DNA of 64,000 nucleotides from an uncultured Ruminococcus sp. (GTDB lineage: Bacteria; Bacillota; Clostridia; Oscillospirales; Ruminococcaceae): positions 372,001-436,000 of the forward strand of contig CAKSMF010000001.1 in NCBI GenBank assembly GCA_934474025.1, given 5' to 3'. The notes below the pieces were generated by a model. It saw nothing but the letters and a program-made list of their open reading frames with translations, was not told the origin of the DNA and ran no database searches. Every line of letters begins with the position of its first letter. Position 1 is the first letter of the stretch. A program made the translations under genes and the position numbers. Positions 34,704-42,666 of the stretch are shown here, one piece after another.

Positions 34704-34904
34704 ATGAATCAGAAAAAAATTGACCGTATCAACGAACTTGCCCATAAATCCAAGAATATCGGGCTTACTGAAGAAGAAAAAGCAGAACAAACAGCTTTAC
34801 GCAACGAATACAGACAAGCAGTAGTCGGCAATCTTAAATCACAGCTTAATAACACTTATATTATGACTCCGGACGGAAAAAAACATAAAGTCGGAAAAAA
34901 ATGA
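34704..34904 (+). CDS. DUF896 (YnzC/YneF-type) small protein
   Basis: A 66-residue, highly charged, mostly helical protein. It starts NQKKIDRINELAHKSK and contains GLTEEEKAEQ and ALRNEYRQAV, the signature of the UPF0291/DUF896 family. Function is not established; B. subtilis YneA-operon members are SOS-associated. ATG at 34704 with GAGGAG upstream. First gene of an overlapping operon. Confidence 0.88.
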   Translation: MNQKKIDRINELAHKSKNIGLTEEEKAEQTALRNEYRQAVVGNLKSQLNNTYIMTPDGKKHKVGKK

Positions 34905-34914
34905 GGTGATTTTT

Positions 34915-35295
34915 ATGACAGATAATGATTTTTTTAACCTTGCTGTAAAAGCTTCTGAAAAATCTTATTCACCATACAGTAATTTTAAAGTAGGAGCTGT
35001 TCTCCTTACAAGTGATGGACAGGTTTTCACAGGGTGCAATATTGAAAATGTTTCATATTCCCTTACCATGTGTGCTGAAAGAACAGCTTTTTTTAAAGCT
35101 ATATCATCAGGGTTTACGGACTTTAAAGCAATTGCTGTTGCCGGAAGTTATGATGATGATTTTTTAAATCCTTGTATGCCTTGTGGTGCTTGTTTGCAAG
35201 TTATGTCAGAATTTTGTGACGATGATTTTATGATAGTTCTTGCAGACGGAGTTCATAAATTATCGGATTTTTTGCCGAAAAGGTTTAAATTATGA
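34915..35295 (+). CDS. cdd: Cytidine deaminase
   Basis: Deaminates cytidine and deoxycytidine to uridine forms in pyrimidine salvage. The 126 residues match the tetrameric Firmicute enzyme. Zinc ligands are Cys53, Cys87 and Cys90 (PCMPCG), with Glu55 as the proton shuttle in CAERTAFF. The start ATG at 34915 has GAGGTG upstream. Its stop overlaps the next ATG. Confidence 0.95.
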   Translation: MTDNDFFNLAVKASEKSYSPYSNFKVGAVLLTSDGQVFTGCNIENVSYSLTMCAERTAFFKAISSGFTDFKAIAVAGSYDDDFLNPCMPCGACLQVMSEFCDDDFMIVLADGVHKLSDFLPKRFKL

Positions 35296-35870
35296 AATAT
35301 ATAAATGCTGTTTATAATGATGAAACTATTCGTGTATATCAAGCTTTCAACGAAAAAATAGCTACAGAAGCCGTTAAATTGGGAACTTTCGGAAAATCTT
35401 TCAAACGTGAACGCATGACTTGGATTAAACCGTCATTTTTGTGGATTATGTACCGTTCAGGTTGGGCTGAAAAGGAAAACCAAGAACACATACTTGCTAT
35501 TGATATTAAACGTGAGGGATTTGAGGAAATTCTTAGTCATGCTGTTATGTCATCTTATAATGCTGATATGGGAATTTCGCATGAAGAATGGAAAAAACAA
35601 ATAATAAATTCAGAAGTGCGTTGTCAGTTTGACCCCGATAGAGATATTTATGGAAATCCTAAGTCAATAAGAGCCATACAATTAGGTTTGCGTGGAAAAA
35701 TGGTTGAAAAGTATATAAATGAATGGATAGTTTCCATAACTGATATTACAGAAAATGTAGAATATCTTAAATCACTCAGAGACAGTGGAAACCTTACACC
35801 AGACAAATTGCCACAAGAAAAAGAATACATAATGAAAAATTTTAGGGAGGATTTGAATGTTAAGGGATAA
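35292..35870 (+). CDS. DUF4291 domain protein
   Basis: A 192-residue protein. The opening IRVYQAFNEKIA and the RMTWIKPSFLWIMYRSGW block are the hallmarks of DUF4291, a family with no established function. It overlaps cdd by 4 bases (ATGA) and the radical-SAM gene by 14, so it is co-translated within the operon. Confidence 0.85.
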   Translation: MKYINAVYNDETIRVYQAFNEKIATEAVKLGTFGKSFKRERMTWIKPSFLWIMYRSGWAEKENQEHILAIDIKREGFEEILSHAVMSSYNADMGISHEEWKKQIINSEVRCQFDPDRDIYGNPKSIRAIQLGLRGKMVEKYINEWIVSITDITENVEYLKSLRDSGNLTPDKLPQEKEYIMKNFREDLNVKG

Positions 35871-37698
35871 AATTGAAAAACATCTGCTTGAAATTCAGAA
35901 ACCGTCACGTTATATAGGCGGGGAAGTAGGAAGCATTATAAAGGATAAGTCAAAAATAGATGTAAGATTTGCATTTTGTTTTCCTGATGCTTATGATATA
36001 GGAATGTCACATCTTGGAATGAAAATTCTTTATTCACTCACAAATGAACGTGAAAATTACTGGTGCGAAAGATGTTTTGCACCGTCAGAAGATTTCGAGA
36101 AAGTTATGCGTGAGAACGATATTCCTTTATACGCCCTTGAAAGTCTTGACCCGATTAAAGACTTTGATTTTATAGGATTTACAATGCAATATGAACTTTC
36201 TTACACAAATGTTCTTAATATGCTTGACCTTGCAGGTATTCCTATATATTCCCATGACCGTACAGAAGAACTTACTCAGATAGTTGTTGCAGGAGGTCCT
36301 TGTGTCTGTAATCCTGAACCTTTAGCAGATTTTTTTGATTTGTTCATTCTTGGGGAGGGCGAGGAAGTTAACCTTGAACTTATGGACCTTTACAACAAAA
36401 TGAAAAAACAAGGTGCATCAAGAAAAGAATTTTTAAAAGAGGCTTGTCAGATTCAGGGAATATATGTTCCGGAATTTTATAAATTTACCTATAAACCGGA
36501 CGGCACTATTGAAAAAGTTGAAGTAACCAATAATGCTCCTCCGGTCGTGAAAAAGCGTATTATAAAGGATTTCGATAAAGTTTATTATCCGGATAATTTT
36601 GTTGTTCCGTTTACGGAAATAGTTCATGATAGAGTTTCAGTTGAAGTACTTAGGGGTTGTTTAAGAGGTTGTCGTTTTTGTCAGGCAGGATTTATTTACA
36701 GACCATTTCGTGAAAAGAAATCAGATACAATAGTTAAAGAAACAAAAGCTCTTTGTGAAAATACCGGTTATGATGAAGTATCACTTGCATCATTGAGTAC
36801 AAGTGACCATTCTGAAATATCTCCTATGCTTTCAGAACTTATTGAGTATACTTCTGACGAAAAAATAAATCTTTCTTTACCGTCGCTCAGAGTTGACAAC
36901 TTTTCCGAAGAACTTCTTGAAAAAATAAAGAAAGTCCGCAAATCAGGACTTACATTTGCTCCGGAGGGAGGAACTCAGCGTTTAAGAGATGTTATAAATA
37001 AAAACGTAAGTGAAGAAGAAATCATGAATACTTGCCGAATAGCTTTTGAAGGCGGTTATTCTTCTGTTAAGCTGTATTTTATGATGGGACTTCCTACTGA
37101 AACAGATGAAGATATAATAGGTATTGCTGAACTCACTCAGCGTATAACTGACCTTTTCTATAGCCTTGAAAATCGTCCTAAGGGCAGAGGTCTGCAAATT
37201 TCAGTAAGCTGTGCTACATTTGTTCCGAAACCTTTCACACCGTTTCAGTTTGAACCTCAGGACACTAATGAAATGATTGACCATAAACAGAAACTTTTAC
37301 TTGACAGTGTAAATAAAAAGCGTGTAAAAGTAAGTTATCATGATTGTAATGTCAGTATGCTTGAAGTCGTTCTTGCTAAAGGTAACAGGGCTTTATGTGA
37401 TGTTATCTATACGGCATGGAAAAAAGGTTGCAAATTTGACAGCTGGAGCGAACATTTTTATTTTGATAAGTGGATAGAGGCTTTCAATGAATGTGGAGTT
37501 GACCCGTCATTTTATGCAAACAGAAGAATCCCTTATGATGAGATTCTTCCGTGGGAACATCTTGACTACTATGTTTCAAAGGAATTTTTCATTCGTGAAA
37601 ATAAAACCGCTCACAAAGCTATTACAACACCACATTGTCGCTTAAAGTGTTCCGCTTGTGGAGTAAGCAAAGAGATTGGAGGAAGATGTTTTGATTAA
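35857..37698 (+). CDS. Radical SAM protein with B12-binding-like N-terminus (TIGR03960 type)
   Basis: 613 residues. The N-terminal part is like a cobalamin-binding domain, followed by a radical-SAM core with CLRGCRFC (Cys268, 272, 275) that binds the [4Fe-4S] cluster, and a C-terminal Cys cluster (CRLKCSACG). Together with the next gene it forms the widespread clostridial pair TIGR03960/TIGR03936; the reaction is unknown and has been proposed to involve RNA modification. GGGAGG precedes ATG 35857. Confidence 0.88.
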   Translation: MLRDKIEKHLLEIQKPSRYIGGEVGSIIKDKSKIDVRFAFCFPDAYDIGMSHLGMKILYSLTNERENYWCERCFAPSEDFEKVMRENDIPLYALESLDPIKDFDFIGFTMQYELSYTNVLNMLDLAGIPIYSHDRTEELTQIVVAGGPCVCNPEPLADFFDLFILGEGEEVNLELMDLYNKMKKQGASRKEFLKEACQIQGIYVPEFYKFTYKPDGTIEKVEVTNNAPPVVKKRIIKDFDKVYYPDNFVVPFTEIVHDRVSVEVLRGCLRGCRFCQAGFIYRPFREKKSDTIVKETKALCENTGYDEVSLASLSTSDHSEISPMLSELIEYTSDEKINLSLPSLRVDNFSEELLEKIKKVRKSGLTFAPEGGTQRLRDVINKNVSEEEIMNTCRIAFEGGYSSVKLYFMMGLPTETDEDIIGIAELTQRITDLFYSLENRPKGRGLQISVSCATFVPKPFTPFQFEPQDTNEMIDHKQKLLLDSVNKKRVKVSYHDCNVSMLEVVLAKGNRALCDVIYTAWKKGCKFDSWSEHFYFDKWIEAFNECGVDPSFYANRRIPYDEILPWEHLDYYVSKEFFIRENKTAHKAITTPHCRLKCSACGVSKEIGGRCFD

Positions 37699-38344
37699 AC
37701 TAAGAGCAGTTTTTGAAAAAAGAGACCGTGCAAAATATATTTCTCATCTTGACCTCAACCGCTGTATGCTCCGAACTTTCAGGCGTTCTAAGCTCCCTAT
37801 ATGGTATACAGAGGGATTCCATTCACACCCTTATTTTTCATTTGCACTTGCTTTGTCTCTCGGATATGAAAGCAGTTGTGAAATACTTGATTTTAACCTT
37901 AATGAAGAAATTCCTTTTGATGAAGTACGTGACCGTTTAAATGCCGTTATGCCTTATGGTATGAAGATTATTTCAGTTGCAGAACCTAAGCTTAAAATTA
38001 CCGCAATCGCAAAAGCTGAATACAGTTTTTCTTTTAAATCGGATAATATAAAAGGTCTTGCAGATGATATTGAAAAGCTTTTACAAAGTGACAGCATACT
38101 TGTTGACAAAAAAACTAAAAAAGGTATTCAGCAAGTTGATATTAAACCTTTTATTGAAATAACATCAAAAAATTTAAGTGATGACAAGTACAATATGTCA
38201 ATGAGACTTCCGGCAGGTACTCAGACAAATTACAATCCTGCACTTTTCTTTGAGGCTTTAAAAAATGTTACTGAAATTCCTTTTGAAGTCGTTGATATCA
38301 GGCGTACAGGAATTTTTTGTGAAGATAATACGATTTTTTATTAA
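37691..38344 (+). CDS. TIGR03936 family radical-SAM-associated protein (DUF2344)
   Basis: A partner of the upstream radical-SAM enzyme, about 217 residues. The N-terminal FEKRDRAKYISHLDLNR and WYTEGFHSHPYFSFA-type blocks are characteristic of DUF2344. It has no cluster of its own. A TTG at 37691 is preferred because GGAGG lies 8 bases upstream; a TTG at 37676 lacks an SD. Overlaps its partner by 8 bases. Confidence 0.85.
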   Translation: MIKLRAVFEKRDRAKYISHLDLNRCMLRTFRRSKLPIWYTEGFHSHPYFSFALALSLGYESSCEILDFNLNEEIPFDEVRDRLNAVMPYGMKIISVAEPKLKITAIAKAEYSFSFKSDNIKGLADDIEKLLQSDSILVDKKTKKGIQQVDIKPFIEITSKNLSDDKYNMSMRLPAGTQTNYNPALFFEALKNVTEIPFEVVDIRRTGIFCEDNTIFY

Positions 38345-38361
38345 TTAGGAGGTTGTTTTTT

Positions 38362-38868
38362 GTGGCAAGTACAGAAGTAGCAATAGCTGAAAAAGTATTA
38401 CCAAAACTTATTGGTAAAATGTTACCTGATTTTAAAGATGTTACAGAATTGACAAATGTTATTATTTCAAATATCTGTAGTTACGGATATCAAAGCAAGA
38501 AGATTATAACAGATGCAAGACTTCAAGTTTTTTCGGGCTTTATGCCTATTGCAGAAAACTTTTTTGCAAATTTGAATGACACCATAAGTATGTCAATACA
38601 ATTAGATGACCAACGTTATGATAAAATTATTGATTTTATTATTCAGAATGAAAATGCTTCCTTTGAAAAAAAAATAGAACTTTACCAACAACTTGATGAA
38701 CAGAAACACAGACATAAAATGAATTATGTAAAAGGTGCTGTAGGAATTATTGGAACAGTTGCTACTGCAATTTTGGTGAATAAATCAATCGATACAGTAA
38801 AGACATTGAATACCAACAAGTCTTACAATAAAAGAAAATCTAAAGAGGCAAAATATAAATACAGATGA
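38362..38868 (+). CDS. Hypothetical protein
   Basis: I do not recognise this 168-residue protein. The GTG start has AGGAGG 10 bases upstream. It is largely helical, with one hydrophobic stretch (GAVGIIGTVATAILV, about 130-145) and a very basic Lys/Tyr/Asn-rich C-terminus. It begins 17 bases after the DUF2344 gene, so it may be the last gene of that operon. Confidence 0.65.
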   Translation: MASTEVAIAEKVLPKLIGKMLPDFKDVTELTNVIISNICSYGYQSKKIITDARLQVFSGFMPIAENFFANLNDTISMSIQLDDQRYDKIIDFIIQNENASFEKKIELYQQLDEQKHRHKMNYVKGAVGIIGTVATAILVNKSIDTVKTLNTNKSYNKRKSKEAKYKYR

Positions 38869-38939
38869 CTTTTTTTGAATTAATATCTTATGTGTACATA
38901 AAAAATATGAAAATAATGAAAATTTTTTCAGAAAAACAC

Positions 38940-38968
38940 TTGCATTTTTCTGAAAAGTATGTTATGAT
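38940..38968 (+). promoter_or_regulatory. rplS promoter
   Basis: TTGCAT, 17 bp, TATGAT, about 125 bases before rplS, leaving a long structured leader. Confidence 0.65.
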
Positions 38969-38985
38969 ATAAAAGCATTTGAAAT

Positions 38986-39070
38986 CCGTCAATGTTTTTT
39001 TGTTGACGGGAGTTAATGCCGAAAGACATTAAACCGGACAGTCCGCTGTTGTCCATAACAAGAATGTCCG
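38986..39070 (+). promoter_or_regulatory. Probable L19 ribosomal-protein leader
   Basis: Three consecutive stems lie in the rplS leader: CCGTCAA/TTGACGG (38986-39009), TTAATG/CATTAA (39013-39032), and CGGACA/TGTCCG (39035-39070). Firmicutes carry an L19 leader RNA believed to mediate autoregulation by L19. Position and folding fit, but I cannot run a covariance model. Confidence 0.55.
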
Positions 39071-39092
39071 AAAATTTTAGGAGGAAATTAAA

Positions 39093-39437
39093 ATGGATGC
39101 ACTCAAGTTAATCAGCAATTCAAGCATGAAGGAAAACGTTCCTGAATTCAATGTAGGTGACACTGTTAAGGTTCACGTACAGATTAAAGAAGGCGAAAAA
39201 AGCCGTATTCAGATTTTTGAAGGTACTGTTATTGCTAAGAAGCATGGCGGTATCAATGAAACTTTCACTGTAAGACGTGTTGCTCACGGTTGTGGTATCG
39301 AAAGAGTTTTCCCTGTTCATTCACCTGCTGTTGACAAGGTTGAAGTTGTAAGACACGGTAAAGTTCGTCGTGCTAAGCTCTACTACCTCAGAGACAGAGT
39401 CGGCAAGGCTGCTAAGGTTAAGGAACAGATTCGCTAA
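39093..39437 (+). CDS. rplS: 50S ribosomal protein L19
   Basis: A 114-residue large-subunit protein at the subunit interface. Family signatures include FNVGDTVKVHV near the start, RIQIFEGTVI, FTVRRVAHGCGIERVFPVHSP, and the basic C-terminal KLYYLRDRVGKAAK. AGGAGG precedes the ATG. In many genomes it follows trmD; here it follows an unknown gene and heads the run of lepB and rbgA genes. Confidence 0.97.
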   Translation: MDALKLISNSSMKENVPEFNVGDTVKVHVQIKEGEKSRIQIFEGTVIAKKHGGINETFTVRRVAHGCGIERVFPVHSPAVDKVEVVRHGKVRRAKLYYLRDRVGKAAKVKEQIR

Positions 39438-39456
39438 GATGGCTGATGGCTGGATT

Positions 39457-39476
39457 CAGGCAGTTCATTCTGCCTG
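39457..39476 (+). terminator. Hairpin between rplS and its terminator
   Basis: CAGGCAG and CTGCCTG pair around TTCATT. No T run follows, so it may be an RNA-processing or stability element. Confidence 0.45.
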
Positions 39477-39492
39477 TCCCGTCAATCTCCAC

Positions 39493-39517
39493 AAGGGACT
39501 ACAAGTCCCTTTTTTGC
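39493..39517 (+). terminator. rplS terminator
   Basis: AAGGGACT and AGTCCCTT with a 3-nt loop, followed by a T run. Confidence 0.85.
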
Positions 39518-39542
39518 TAATATTATGTTGTGAGGTGTCACT

Positions 39543-40190
39543 ATGGAAGAAAATACAGAATTAAATGCCAATCAGAAAAAAAATTTCTTCAGTGATGTAA
39601 TTGAAGTAGTTGAATCCACATTAATAACAGTATTTGTTATTATAATGATTTTTACATATATTCTGCACCCCGTAAATGTTGTAGGTACTTCAATGACCAA
39701 CACTTTACAGGACGGCGACAGAATATTTATGAATACCATATATGGTGAACTTTCATACGGTGATATAGTTGTTATTAATAATGATATGGCTTATCTTCTG
39801 AACAGTGACAACGAAATCGTTGAAAATAATATAGATGGGTCAAGTCTTAAAGAATGCATTATCAAACGTATCATTGCTACCGGCGGTCAAACTATTGATA
39901 TTGAAGCTTACAGCGGAGATGTTATTGTTGACGGTGAAACCCTTGATGAACCTTACATTAAGGAAAAACTTAAAAATGGCGGCGTATTTGATTATCCGAT
40001 AACAATTCCGGAAGGATATTATTTTGTTATGGGCGATAACAGAAATGGTTCTTCTGACAGCCGTAACCCTGATATCGGTCTTATAAAAAAAGACCAGATT
40101 TATGGAAAGGCTATTTTAAGATATGCTCCTATAAGCAGTTTTAAATACCTCGGCGATTCATACAAACACAACAGCAATGAAGAACAATAA
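39543..40190 (+). CDS. lepB: Signal peptidase I (first of two)
   Basis: Removes signal peptides from exported proteins. 215 residues with one N-terminal transmembrane helix (about 21-43). The catalytic Ser is in GTSMTNTL and the general-base Lys in IIKRIIATGG; MGDNRNGSSDSR is the third signature. An insertion between the two motifs is typical of clostridial SipS-like enzymes. GAGGTG precedes the ATG. It overlaps a second copy by 14 bases. Confidence 0.94.
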   Translation: MEENTELNANQKKNFFSDVIEVVESTLITVFVIIMIFTYILHPVNVVGTSMTNTLQDGDRIFMNTIYGELSYGDIVVINNDMAYLLNSDNEIVENNIDGSSLKECIIKRIIATGGQTIDIEAYSGDVIVDGETLDEPYIKEKLKNGGVFDYPITIPEGYYFVMGDNRNGSSDSRNPDIGLIKKDQIYGKAILRYAPISSFKYLGDSYKHNSNEEQ

Positions 40191-40773
40191 ATTTTTTGGT
40201 GTACTATATCGTGAAATTATATCATTTATAGAGCTTATTATTATTACTCTCTTTCTTATGACTATGATTTTTACATATGTACTCCGTATTGCAACTGTTA
40301 ACGGCGATTCAATGAAAAATACTCTTATCTCCGGTGACAGACTTATAACAACGGCTTTTTGTAATTCTCCTGAACAAGGCGACATTGTGATTATTTATGC
40401 TGGTGATGCTGTTACTCTGGACGAAAACCGAAACCTTGAAATAAACAGAGGTTTACACAAAACTCTTGTAAAACGTGTCATTGCAGTTGAAGGGCAGACT
40501 GTTGACATTGATTTTGAACGTGGTTCGGTTTATGTTGACAGTGTTATGCTTGACGAAAGTTACATTACTGGTCTTACACACATGGACGAGGGAGCTTTTA
40601 CCGGTCAGTATCCGGTGACTGTTCCGAAAGGCTATGTATTCGTACTGGGGGATAACAGGCAGGTTTCAAAGGACAGTCGTTCCAGTGAACTCGGATTTGT
40701 AGCCGTTAAAAATATAACAGGAAAGGTTCTGATGCGTATATCTCCGCTAGAAACTTTCGGTTTTGTTAAATAA
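40177..40773 (+). CDS. Signal peptidase I (second of two)
   Basis: A 198-residue paralog of the upstream enzyme. One N-terminal transmembrane helix, Ser in NGDSMKNTL, Lys in LVKRVIAVEGQ, and LGDNRQVSKDSRSSELG are all intact, so it should be active. The overlap with the first copy suggests tandem duplication and fixed co-expression. The two could differ in signal-peptide preference. Confidence 0.93.
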   Translation: MKNNKFFGVLYREIISFIELIIITLFLMTMIFTYVLRIATVNGDSMKNTLISGDRLITTAFCNSPEQGDIVIIYAGDAVTLDENRNLEINRGLHKTLVKRVIAVEGQTVDIDFERGSVYVDSVMLDESYITGLTHMDEGAFTGQYPVTVPKGYVFVLGDNRQVSKDSRSSELGFVAVKNITGKVLMRISPLETFGFVK

Positions 40774-40791
40774 CTTTAAGGAGGTATTTTC

Positions 40792-41682
40792 TTGGATAAT
40801 ACCGACATGAAAAATATACAATGGTTTCCGGGGCACATGGCTAAAACAAGACGTGCTATTTCTGCAAATCTGAAACTCGTTGATGCAGTTGTTGAAATAG
40901 TTGACGCAAGAGCCCCTTTAAGCAGTCGTAATCCAGAAATGGACAGGCTTACTGCCGGAAAACCTCGTATTATACTTTTAAATAAATGTGACCTCGCTGA
41001 CGAAAAAGTAACTCAGAAATGGGTTAGTTATTTCGGAAATATGGGAATTACTGCACTCGCTGTTGATTGTAAGTCCGGAAAGGGTCTGAAATCATTTATT
41101 CCAGCGGTTAAAACAAAAACTTTAAAGGAACTTATGGAAAAACGCCAGAAAAACGGAATGTCAAATGCTCCTGTCAGACTTATGATAGTAGGTATTCCGA
41201 ATGTGGGAAAGTCATCACTTATAAATAAATTAGCAGGTGCAAAACGTACTAAAGTTGAGGACAGACCTGGTGTTACTCGTGTAAAACAATGGGTTAAACT
41301 CGAAAATAATGTCGAACTTCTCGATATGCCCGGTGTGCTTTGGCCTAAGTTTGAAGACCAGACAGTTGCTATAAAACTTGCTTTTACAGGTGCGGTAAGC
41401 GATGATATTCTTGATATTGAAACCCTTGCTATGAAACTTCTTGTTTTCCTTAAAGAAAACTATCCGAAATCTCTTACAGAACGCTATAAAATAGAGTATT
41501 CCGACGGTGAAACGGGTCTTGAACTTCTCGAAAAAGTCGGCAAAAAACGTGGTATGGTGATTTCTGGAGGAGAAGTCAATACAGAAAGAGCTTCTATAAC
41601 TGTTCTTGATGAATTCCGTAGTGCTAAGCTCGGCAGAATTAGTCTTGAACTTCCCGAAAAGGAGCAGTCATGCAAAGAATAA
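40792..41682 (+). CDS. rbgA: Ribosome biogenesis GTPase RbgA/YlqF
   Basis: A circularly permuted GTPase needed for late 50S assembly. 296 residues. The order is G4 (NKCDL) then G1 (GIPNVGKSSL) then G3 (DMPGV), which is diagnostic. The IQWFPGHMAKT N-terminus is typical. A TTG start is used, with AAGGAGG 7 bases upstream. Directly followed, with overlap, by rnhB, as in B. subtilis. Confidence 0.95.
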   Translation: MDNTDMKNIQWFPGHMAKTRRAISANLKLVDAVVEIVDARAPLSSRNPEMDRLTAGKPRIILLNKCDLADEKVTQKWVSYFGNMGITALAVDCKSGKGLKSFIPAVKTKTLKELMEKRQKNGMSNAPVRLMIVGIPNVGKSSLINKLAGAKRTKVEDRPGVTRVKQWVKLENNVELLDMPGVLWPKFEDQTVAIKLAFTGAVSDDILDIETLAMKLLVFLKENYPKSLTERYKIEYSDGETGLELLEKVGKKRGMVISGGEVNTERASITVLDEFRSAKLGRISLELPEKEQSCKE

Positions 41683-42281
41683 TTCTTCATAAGGAACTTT
41701 TTGATTATGACAGTGCTTTAAGAAAGGATTTTCCTGTTATATGCGGAGTTGATGAGGCAGGAAGAGGTCCTCTCGCAGGAGATGTTTATGCTTCCGCTGT
41801 TATTCTTAGGGACGGTCTTTTAATAGATTATCTTAATGACAGTAAGAAAATATCCGAAAAAAGACGCGAATCGCTTTACGATGAAATCATAGAAAAAGCT
41901 GATGCCTATTGCATTGCTACTGCGACAGTTGCCGAAATAGATAATCTTAATATTCTTAATGCAACTATGCTTGCTATGAAACGTGCCGTTGAAGGTCTTG
42001 GAATAAAACCAGACCTTGCACTTATTGATGGTAACAGAACTCCGAAACTTGATTGTGAAAGTCGTTTTGTCATAAAAGGCGATGCTAATTCTGCATCAAT
42101 AGCAGCAGCTTCAATTCTTGCGAAAGTTTCACGTGACCGCTATATGAAACAGCTTGCTTTGAAGTATCCGGAATATTGTTTTGAAAAGCACAGCGGATAT
42201 CCTACAAAACTTCATTATGAAATGATTAAAAAATACGGAATATCCGATGTACACAGGAAAAGTTTTAAATTAGAAAAATGA
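41670..42281 (+). CDS. rnhB: Ribonuclease HII
   Basis: Cleaves RNA in RNA-DNA hybrids and misincorporated ribonucleotides. 203 residues. GVDEAGRGPLAG gives catalytic Asp28 and Glu29; further acidic ligands are in LIDGNR and in the SIAAASILAKVSRD region. AAGGAG precedes the ATG. Overlaps rbgA by 13 bases and yraN by 4. Confidence 0.96.
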   Translation: MQRIILHKELFDYDSALRKDFPVICGVDEAGRGPLAGDVYASAVILRDGLLIDYLNDSKKISEKRRESLYDEIIEKADAYCIATATVAEIDNLNILNATMLAMKRAVEGLGIKPDLALIDGNRTPKLDCESRFVIKGDANSASIAAASILAKVSRDRYMKQLALKYPEYCFEKHSGYPTKLHYEMIKKYGISDVHRKSFKLEK

Positions 42282-42655
42282 CTAAACATGAAATTGGCAG
42301 ACTGGGTGAGGAAAGCGTTTGTACTTACCTTGAAAACCTTGGATATAAAATTATTGTCCGCAATTACAGAATTAAGGGCGGAGAAATTGACATAATCGCT
42401 CAAAATGATGAATATACAGCGTTTGTTGAAGTTAAGGCAAGAAAACCAGACAGTATTGTTTCAGGGCTTGAAGCTGTTAACAAACGCAAACAATCTCTTA
42501 TTATTAAAACTGCAAGTGATTTTTGCTGTAAGAACTCCGATATCCTTCAGCCACGGTTTGATGTTGCAGAAGTGATTATTGATAACGGAACTGTTCTCAG
42601 CATTGATTATATTTTTAATGCCTATGATACCACAGGCTATAATTTCATTTTCTGA
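42278..42655 (+). CDS. UPF0102 (YraN) family endonuclease-like protein
   Basis: A 125-residue protein with the restriction-endonuclease-like fold of UPF0102. Signature elements are GRLGEESVCTYLENLGY, then GGEIDIIAQ and FVEVKARK, which form an ExK-type nuclease site. Precise function is unknown. It overlaps rnhB (ATGA), the usual rnhB-yraN arrangement. Confidence 0.9.
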   Translation: MTKHEIGRLGEESVCTYLENLGYKIIVRNYRIKGGEIDIIAQNDEYTAFVEVKARKPDSIVSGLEAVNKRKQSLIIKTASDFCCKNSDILQPRFDVAEVIIDNGTVLSIDYIFNAYDTTGYNFIF

Positions 42656-42666
42656 AAGGTGATAAT

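Noticed and set aside
40177..40773. Frameshifted duplicate of lepB
   Set aside because: The second gene has its own start, membrane helix and all catalytic motifs, so it is a separate intact paralog.
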